Source: Charina bottae | Lineage: Eukaryota > Chordata > Lepidosauria > Squamata > Charinaidae | Direction of reading: 5' to 3' | NCBI GenBank assembly: GCA_023362775.1 | Contig: JALMGJ010000004.1 | Location: 79,908,798-79,972,797, forward strand | DNA: 64,000 nt | In this document: in pieces, positions 56,361-64,000 of the stretch | Layout of the letters: the number at the start of each line of letters is the position of its first letter | Position numbering within the stretch: position 1 is the first letter of the stretch | Program-made: the position numbers and the translations under genes | The notes under the pieces: generated by a model | Told to the model about the DNA's origin: nothing | Database searches by the model: none | What the model saw: only the letters and a program-made list of their open reading frames with translations

Positions 56361-57901
56361 ACACACACACACTCAAACACACACTTAAAATTGGGTCAGA
56401 TACTGGCCTTCCAATTTCATTTGTCTTTTAATTTTTAGAAAGATCCAAAACATTGCATGCCTTTATGCCTAAGACATGACCAAGTAGTATGATGAAGAAA
56501 TACAAGCAAAACTGTAGGCTAGTATAAAATTAACAAGGATTTAAAAGATGTCAATTTACCATGCATGTGCAGCAGCCAAATTATCCATGGATTTAAGAGT
56601 CCCTCAGCACTCATTCATGTGATGCACTGTAATGGTTCCCAAGAGCTATTAAATCCTTTAGGTCAAAACAAATCTTGCTTGCAAAATTTTACACCTACAT
56701 AAAACTGCCAGCTAAGCTTCTCCACTAGGCACGTTGCTATATGGGACAAGATTACATAGTTCAAGAGTCAAAATAGCCACACATAATTTAAAGTGTGCTT
56801 TTATATCACCACAGATGTTTATTTATAAAAACAGTTATAATAAAAATATAGTTAAACAGAAAATAGAGAATGAAACTAATGGCCAATAAGGAAAAAATGT
56901 ACCTTAAAATTATATCCTGTGCTAATCTGCAAAATTTTAATTTTCCCAACAATCTGCCCCAATCAATAATAAGCAGCTTTTTCATATATTTACTTGTACA
57001 AATATGTGTATTTTTTATCACTATGTCCGACTTGCATACCTCAGCATATATGCATGGCTATTTAATTGCTTCCTTGTCTCTTACATCCACAGCTTGAAGC
57101 TTGCTGTAATACACCACATTTATTACACAACTAAAAGAAATCTAGAACTATAAAGTCAACTGACAATGCATTAATCTTCATGTACCTCTGAAGCTGGATT
57201 TCTAACTCCAAATGCAATATTTTTAATAAAGTTCTTGTGAACTTTTGACTTCTGTGCTTCTTGGATGCTTAGTTCTGTATTCACAACTTTACTTCAGTCC
57301 TGCAGTATACTCATCATTCATGTACCATTCTCAATATAAACAAGGAGGCAAATGGCTTTTTTTCATGAAAGTTGAGAATAATTAAATTGTATTATTATAA
57401 TATTAAAAAATCAAAATATCTATTTACTACTTTTCATCAAAATGCAGACAGTTTCTGTGGGTTTTGAACCATGGGACACTAGGGTCTGTCAGCAGGAGGG
57501 AAAAAGAAATAAAGGAAAAATACTCACAAACAGTAGAAAATAAAAGTGTGAGAAAAGAAAGTACTGAAAAGAAAAAGAAATAAAACCATAGTCACAAATC
57601 CTTCAAATAGATTTTAACCTATAGAGGAAAAATATGAATCATTGAAAGGAAATGTAATAAATAACCATAGCTCTGAAATTTCATTTAGAAATAAAAAGCA
57701 CAAGTCAAAAACTATTACTGTGTTCTTACTGCTCCTGTCTCCTATTAGACATATACTGTATATCACAGCTTGAAGGCCTCTTGCATTATCTGTCTTTTTT
57801 GTAATCTCCACACTGACTAATGTCATAGAAAGAAATGAAGGGTCAAGGTAGAGCACCACTTACAGCACTGCTCAAGGCTAATTTGGCAACAATATTCTCT
57901 T

Positions 57902-57903
<2 letters not shown>
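56361..57903. other. No feature recognised
   Basis: About 1.5 kb AT-rich sequence with nothing recognised. Confidence 0.5.

Positions 57904-57933
<30 letters not shown>
57904..57933. repeat. (GT)n microsatellite
   Basis: About fifteen GT dinucleotides. Confidence 0.95.
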
Positions 57934-57934
<1 letters not shown>

Positions 57935-58436
57935 TGTATGTGTGCACATCCCTATTGTAAGAACTGAAAGTGTGAAGCAAATCACTTACACTTGGGCAGA
58001 AGGATGTAAGAAAGTTCCAACCCATTCATTGACTATGAGAGCAGAAGACTGGGTGAAGCAAAGAGGACCTTATACATATCAATAGTCAAACTCCAGTAAT
58101 AAAATGGATTTCTCAAGAATAACATGAGAATAATTCACTTTTATCTAACGTTGACAATAAAAATAATAATGTGCATCCTAGTCAAAGCAATGGAATAGCT
58201 TTTCTCAAAAGCGTAACAATTTTAAGATACTGAATATTCAGTACCTTGAGTCTCTACTAACATTAGTTACAGTGACTGACTTTAAAAACTTTACAGAATT
58301 AGTTTGAAGACATAGTTATCCATTTTTATGGTGTAAAAATTAGAATCTGGTATTTATACATTGCTCCTGTGATACACATGTCGGCATCACACTTATCTTT
58401 AAAACGACTGACTTCTAAAACACAGTATATTATTTA
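57934..58436. other. No feature recognised
   Basis: AT-rich spacer before the minus-strand LINE2. Confidence 0.5.
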
Positions 58437-58994
58437 TTTATTTGTTTGCTTGTTTATTTATTTATTTAAATTTGTATGATGTCATGTGGCTGCCAATGAC
58501 TGAGTGGTTCACAACTAAAACACACATACCCCCAAAAAATCAATAAAACAATACAATATTAAAAAAAAATAAAAAGGAGGAGGTGAAAGATGGTGAAAAA
58601 ACACACCAAAAAATGGGGAACAACAAAACACACCCACTACCCCAAAGAGGCTTCTACAACCCTAGCCAAAAGCCTGGGTAAACAGCGAGGTCTTCAAGGC
58701 CTTACAAAACACCAGCATGGAGGGTCTACCCTGATATCAGAGGGAACCTTGTTCCAGAGGGCAGGTGCTGCGACAGAGAAGGCATGCTTCCAGGGTCCTG
58801 ATAGATGGCATTGTTTAATTGAAGGAGCCCTAACTGTGCCGAGCCTGCTGGATTGAATTGGCTGGGCAGATACGATAGGATTCCCTCAAGCAACCAGGCC
58901 ATGTAGGGGTCTATAAGTAACAACCAGCACCTTGAATCATACCTGGAAGCAAATTAGCAACTAGTGCAGCTCACAAAGCATAGGTTTTGCATAG

Positions 58995-59773
58995 TCATAT
59001 TGAAGCATGCCCAACACTGCCCGCACTGGTGCATTCTGGAAGTTGAAGCTTCTGGGTGATATTCAAGAGCAGCCTCATGTCGAGTGCATTGCAGTAGTCA
59101 AGCTGCAAGGTGATCAGGATGTTTGTGATTGTCTGAATGGCCTCCTGATCTAGAAAAGGGCACAATGAGTACACTATGTGGAGCTGTGCAAAGGACCTCC
59201 TGGCTGCAGCTAACACTCGCTCATTGAGCAGCACTTGTGAGTCCATGAAGATGCCAGGTTGTGTGCCACTCTTGAATGGGGAAGTGCTACCCCATTGAAG
59301 GATAAAGGTCAGAAATCCCCAAATACCCACAGCTACTTTGTCTTGGTAGGATTGAATCAGGGACAGTTCCTATCCAGACCCACACAGCCTTCAGGCATTG
59401 AGACAGAAACTCATAAGCCTTGCTGGTTCCATGCTTGGCTGGCACAGGGTCAAAAAATATAATTGGGTATCATCATCATGCTGATGATACTGAACCACAA
59501 ACTGGCAGATAACCTCACACAGCATTTCATGTAGATGTTAAATCAGAGGGGAGAGAAAGTATAACACTGTGGCACAACACAAAGGAGGGTGAGGTAAACA
59601 TACACTGATTTAAACCAGCCCCAGAGAAAGGAACTGAACCACTGTAAAATGGTGCTCCTTCTTCCTAGTCCAGAGAGCCAGCTCAGAAGGTTACAGTGAT
59701 TGACAGTATTGAAAGCTGCTGAGAGAACAAGGAGCACAAAGATGGATCCATCACCTCCATCATGGCTCCACAC
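58995..59773 (-). pseudogene. LINE2-type reverse transcriptase, decayed
   Basis: Motif A reads LLVLSAAFNTVNH (59773-59543 frame); the catalytic aspartate position of LLDLSAAFDTVDH is valine, so the polymerase is dead. The YADD box near 59465-59485 reads HDDD. Downstream (59330-58995) are SQVLLNERVLAAARRSFAQL, SLCPFLDQEAI, and LDYCNALDMRLLLNITQKLQL, the C-terminal blocks. The RT start (QPVSNLPFLEKVVERVVGLQLM) is about 900 bases further right, beyond the inserted LTR. Confidence 0.8.
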
Positions 59774-59857
59774 AGGTCATCTACATGTATGATCAAAGCT
59801 GTCTCAGTACTAAATCCCTACCTAAAACCTAAATGAAATGGATCTAGATAATCCAGG

Positions 59858-60774
59858 GTTCATGTGAGGATTCTTTGTTTTCCAATGACTGGACACACCA
59901 CAGTACAGAAGAGAACTCTACATAATGTTTTATTGTAGCCCACACCTTTCCCCAACAATAGGCTGTTGCCATGGGTTAACTCTACCCTCCTAGGCTTTAC
60001 AAGTTGATGTAGCCATATACAGTAAATAAGTCTTTGTTGCTTAGTCCTTTCCAAGCTAAATGTCTTAAAGTTTGTAAAGTGGCTTACCACCTTTGCCTCC
60101 CTCCAAAAGTTCTTGCATTTGTTGGGATTAGGTGCTGCCTCGGTGTGACTGCTCCTTTTCTGATAGCTGCTGAACTCCAGGCCAAGCTCCATGCTCTGCT
60201 CTTAAGCCAAGCTCCAGGCAGGAATCACACCAAAATGGACTGCTTACCTAAGCTTGTGGTACTGGCAGCTGACTGACAGTCCTCTTCCTTGCCTAGAATG
60301 GTTGTAATTGCCCAGATGTTGCCTCACACTTCCTCATCCACTTGCACACCCACACACCCACTGTGTTAGCTTTCCCTTTTCTAAACTAAGGACATGGACG
60401 GGGTGAGGCGGCCTCTGGATGTTGGCACATTCCTCAGCTAGCGGGATATCTGAGTGTAGCCAAATGACTAGTTGGGATGCTGGCATGAATGCCTGTGAGT
60501 GAGACAGATCAGTACATTTCAGTATATGTGCTGATCAGTACATTTCTCTCAGCAAACGGGGGGGAGGGGAGGGGAGAATAGCCCATCTCCTCTCAGTTTT
60601 CTGAGACTAAATTTTTATGTCCCTTTTGGGGGGAAGGGATGAACTGAACCTAGCCATGGAGAAGTGAGATTGGGAAGCATTTCTGCTTGACTGCAGCCAC
60701 TTTAGAGTTTTCAATACTGTTTTCCCAAGTGCAGAGAGCAATCTTTGCATAATTCCATTCTTTGTCACAGTTCT
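59858..60774 (-). mobile_element. Solo-LTR candidate inside the LINE2
   Basis: A 907-bp segment (59863-60769) with ends TGTGAGG...TTGTCACA (terminal TGTGA/TCACA) interrupts the LINE2 RT exactly between VGLQLMRT and LDYLDP. The flanks are GTTCA (59858-59862) and GTTCT (60770-60774), a 5-bp duplication with one mismatch. On the minus strand an AATAAAA signal lies at about 59925-59932, some 65 bases before the LTR end, with TGTATATGG upstream near 60013. There is no similarity in the body to the LTR at 25643-26285 that I can see. Confidence 0.6.
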
Positions 60775-60843
60775 CATCAACTGCAGACCAACCACCCTCT
60801 CAACAACCTTTTCCAGAAATGGAAGGTTGGAGACGGGTTGATA

Positions 60844-61378
60844 GTTATCAACAGGGCTGCAACTGGGGGGGGGGGGTCAATTACGGCATGTGCCCCGGGT
60901 GCCATGCTGGGGTGTGTGTGCCAAAATGCCTCTTTAAACAGCCAGCCATGAGGGAGGCCCACGCTTCTGTCGCCGCTGCTGCCCCCCGCAAACATGCCCG
61001 CCGGGGCATTGCGCATCTGGGCTTGTCTGCTCCCAGGGCTGGCCACGGGCTCTGGGGTGGCCACAGAGCCATGCCCCCATGACACTGCTTCAGACTGTCA
61101 TGCTTGGGAGTGCAGTGGTGGGCAGCTCGCTCCATCTGGCCCAGATGGGCAGATGGGAGTGCAGCGGGTCCTTCCCCTGGAGCTGGGGGTACACAAGAGA
61201 TTGTAGCCAGGAGCAGGCCGCTTGTCCTGGAGGAGCCCCATGCTGCTTCATGGAGGAGGGTCTGCATTGGGGGTATGGGGGGGACTCGACCCTGTGGGTG
61301 GATGCAGAATCCATGGGGGGCACGGAATCCATGTTTGCCCCAGGTGACACAGACCCTAGTTGTGGGCCTGGTTATCAA
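60844..61378. mobile_element. GC-rich hAT-type MITE inside the LINE2
   Basis: The 519-bp element (60852-61370) is flanked by gttatcaa at 60844-60851 and 61371-61378. Its termini are CAGGGCTGCAACT and, on the other strand, CAGGCCCACAACT (10 of 13 match). Both the 8-bp duplication and the CAG ends fit hAT. It lands in the LINE2 coding block DNYRPVSN. The core is about two-thirds GC, with a G12 run near the left end. No transposase is present. It differs from family H. Confidence 0.85.
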
Positions 61379-61699
61379 CAATTGCTGGGTCCAAGGGCAG
61401 CCTCTGGAGGAGGGGGTGTGCCACTGCCCCTTTCAAGGTAGGAGGTGCCACCTCCTCCATCAAAGAGACTGACACCACAGCATGGGCCCAACCACATCTG
61501 CTTTTATGACCCAGGAACCACCCAGATCTAGTAAACAATTGGCTGAGATAACAGCACAGAGGATCCTGTCCACTTCCTCAGGAGTCACCAGCATAAACTC
61601 ATCTCATATCACACCACCAGACCTTGCCCCAGGCACCTTGGCCTGCCCTGCCCAGTCAGAGCATATCTCACCAAATTTATCCACCAGATAGCCTGAATA

Positions 61700-62788
61700 A
61701 TCCTTGCAACAGCCCAGCAGAAGTTTATGTTACCCTAAAGAGGGCCATTGGATGGCTATCAGGTACATAATAATGGTGGAGAAATGTGGACTGCCTTTAT
61801 CGCTAATGTGGGCTTTTACCTGTGTCTGTTCAGACTCACTTTGAATGTCCCTTTCAATGGCACCCTAGCCATCTCCTAGAACTTCATATCCCAGAGTCCC
61901 TCAGGAAACCAAGGAGAACCCTGGGATTAAAATACAGAGAGAAGCTGCATAGGGGCAATACAGTCTAAGGCCTCACCTATCTACCCATTCCAGGCAGCAA
62001 CTAAGGCCTCAGCTGAACCACCTACCAAATTCTCAGACAAAACCCAAAGCTCTCTGTAGAACCCTATTGCATCCATCAATGAGCCTATCAATGACCTGAA
62101 GTGGGCTAATTGAATGGGCCCAGTCTCCATGCAGAGAGGGATGACACCAGTGTCCCAAAATGCAATCAAAGAGTGATATGTCTATGACAACACGATGTCC
62201 TCCACTGCCAGATCACAATTCAGCCACCCTAAGACAAAAAACAGATCCAATGTACGTCTGCCCATATGCATCAGGCTGTTGCTGACTTCGGACAGGTCCA
62301 CATACCACAAACTCCTGAGCTGCTTAAGATTCAATTTAACCAGGTGGCAGATTGGAATCCCCAAGTACCAACAGCCTTGGGGACCCTACTGCCAACTCAA
62401 AAATGGAATCCAGCAGCTTATGGAGGATGGACACTAGCAGCAATCCCAACTGTTCCCTTAAGCTCAACTTCAAGCAGAATGCCTCACATCCAGTTATCTG
62501 CAGATAACAATCCATGAAAGCCTATAATCACTCACATATGACAACAGCGACCCATCCTACCCTACCTGAAACCTGGGTGGGCACATTTCTGAGAGGAGAA
62601 ATACTTCCCCAACCCCAACTAGGTTTTAGTAAGACATGCCAGATCATGATAAGATCATGAATGTGGGCAGCTTTGTTACACACCAACCTGGCATTCAAAA
62701 GCAGTAGCCAGAGCCCAGGCCACTGGGGATCTGATAACCAGACTCTAAGGGTGGAAGCCGAAGGTGGACAGTGGGCCCGGTGTCCCAA
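61700..62788 (-). pseudogene. LINE2-type endonuclease domain, decayed
   Basis: An apurinic-endonuclease-like domain that would nick target DNA. It begins LLLLNARLVCNKAAHIHDLI (62788-62700 region; usual form LNARSVCNKA), with GGVA-like GWVAVVI at the end of the first frame. After a break come DLSEVSNSLMHMGRRTLDLFFV (about 62300-62240, corresponding to the HxxGHTLDL block) and, in another frame, the region after the SDH box, which is eroded (frame 62169-61981). Several stops and frameshifts separate the blocks. Confidence 0.75.
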
Positions 62789-63140
62789 GTGCAGCCCACT
62801 CTCATATTCCCACCATAACTCTCCCTGCCCATCACCGTTGAGATGGTCCTGCCTGCCTCCTCTGCTTTCCCCTTTCTATTCCCACCCTTCATGCCTCCCT
62901 CCCAGGCCCAGGCAACCATTTCTAGTATCTTCCACCTCCCAACACACACCAACTCAATTCCTCAATGACCCAACCCATCCCACCAGGAACCCAGCCACCC
63001 CTAACCACAACTGCAGTCTTGATGGGTCGAAGCCCAGTAAGAGGAGACCACCCAGGTCCCAACCACTGCCCTACACCCTGCAACAGAGCAATCATACCTT
63101 TAACAATGGCAGGGGCTGGGTTTGTACAGCACACATCACC

Positions 63141-64000
63141 TAGTTAGCCATTAACCAATTCACAACTTTTTTCATTAAATCTAACAGCACATTAGCCAGA
63201 TGAAGAGCTGCTGTTTGGGTGGGGGGGTGGAGGATAAAACATATCCTCTAGGAAAATCAAAAAAACTGTATGGCTTCTTGATACCAGAAAGAATTACAAA
63301 TTTCTATATCTTTCTGCTGATATATTGCAGCCATCTGGATTTTTTTGCAGCCCAGATCCAGTAGCCCTAGTATATCGCTATTTTCAGCATGAAAACTCCT
63401 GTGCCAATATGTGGAAGAAGAAATTTATAAAGTGATCCTTCAGTAGGAAAGATTTATTCTAATTTTGATTTTAGCCAGAAAGGGTTTTTTTTTACAAGCA
63501 AGCATCTTTATTTGACTGTCAGATGACAAAATCCCTGCAATAAGTAAATTTTCATATTAATACTTGTGTTTGTAAGATGCTGAGAGCACTGTTATAAAGA
63601 CATAATGTTTCACTCTGAAGAAGATAAAAGCTTCTGATTCCATATAAATTATACTTGAGAAGTGTGACACAATGAATGCAGAACTATCTTATTAACTTCA
63701 ATGGCAGATTTGTGCTCAAATTTCTCCTAGATAAATCACTGTTATCTAATTATGTTTTTAAAGTTATAGCTTTTAGTTATCTTGGTTTGATCCTCAGTAT
63801 CCAGTATAAGCATGAATTGCTGGAGGGGCAAAACCTCCCTAATTTATTTTGGATTTCCTGTTGTTGTTTTAACTTCCACAGTTATGGAAAATAAAGTTAG
63901 GGCTTTAGTTGATCATCATGATCTGCTTAAATTACTTCTTGCAGGTAACACACAACCAAGTAACAGAACAGCATTGGCAATAAAATGAGCAGTTGCTTTT
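63141..64000. other. No feature recognised
   Basis: AT-rich sequence to the window end. No coding or repeat signature was seen, apart from a G-rich run near 63217-63229. Confidence 0.5.

Larger units (their letters stand above)
58437..63140 (-). mobile_element. LINE2-type element, near full ORF2, carrying two later insertions
   Basis: Minus strand. From right to left: a linker, the endonuclease (about 62790-61700), the endonuclease-RT linker (to about 61379), RT (about 60843-59000), the ORF2 C-terminus (about 58990-58640) and a 3' UTR ending in an A/AATA-rich tail at 58437-58470. Two other elements split it: a GC-rich hAT MITE at 60852-61370 and a solo-LTR candidate at 59863-60769. Without them about 3.3 kb of LINE remains. 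The 5' boundary near 63140 is approximate, and ORF1 was not recognised. Confidence 0.82.

Noticed and set aside
60777..61472. Cluster of 60-166 codon frames on both strands, GC-rich, resembling a CpG-island exon
   Set aside because: The cluster coincides with a hAT MITE bounded by an 8-bp duplication; frames exist on all strands because GC-rich sequence has few stops.
1..64000. CRISPR arrays, bacterial operons, phage or replicon origins
   Set aside because: The regular repeats are simple microsatellites, and the coding remnants are all eukaryotic retroelement types.

Overview
The window looks like AT-rich, gene-poor nuclear DNA (intergenic or intronic) from a squamate reptile (lizard or snake). 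The evidence is the repeat spectrum: RTE/BovB LINEs, a tRNA-headed SINE with a BovB-like tail (Sauria-SINE type), a second tRNA-type SINE, LINE2/CR1-type LINEs, several families of Penelope-like elements (PLEs), hAT and TA-target DNA-transposon MITEs, LTR remnants and many long microsatellites. This is recognition by eye, without a database search. I found no exon of a host protein gene and no free-standing RNA gene. Nearly all long open frames belong to transposable elements or are read-through of microsatellites.

Layout. 0.9-1.9 kb: two pieces of RTE/BovB-like LINE, minus strand. 2.4-2.7 kb: a small palindromic PLE. 2.7-9.7 kb: featureless AT-rich DNA with one hexanucleotide array. 9.7-20.8 kb: a PLE-rich stretch with three recognisable PLE families (called PLE-1, -2 and -3 here). 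It includes a palindromic PLE-1 copy, a truncated PLE-2, a PLE-3 apparently nested in the flank of a palindromic PLE-2, and a 2.2-kb PLE-1 whose reverse transcriptase plus GIY-YIG frame is open except for one nonsense codon. A MITE, a SINE and short retroposed fragments lie between them. 21-32 kb: decayed CR1, L1, LTR, hAT, RTE/BovB and LINE2 pieces and several microsatellites. 32-40 kb: mostly unrecognised sequence with one 433-bp MITE and short LINE ends. 40.8-43.3 kb: a 1.9-kb LINE2-type element inserted into an antisense SINE, next to a second SINE. 43-58 kb: old LINE2 remnants, a second hAT MITE, a small orphan insertion with an 18-bp target duplication, and LTR and MITE pieces. 58.4-63.1 kb: one decayed LINE2 on the minus strand (endonuclease, reverse transcriptase, 3' end) broken by a solo-LTR candidate and by a GC-rich hAT MITE.

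How the parts work together. There is no operon or host pathway here; the logic is that of successive insertions, and many can be ordered because target-site duplications (TSDs) are still readable. The most notable signal is in the PLEs. All three families carry a hammerhead-ribozyme-like motif (CTGAAGA, hairpin, GAAAC) near the 3' end. Most copies carry an inverted piece of themselves at the 5' side, so the motif occurs head-to-head on both strands.
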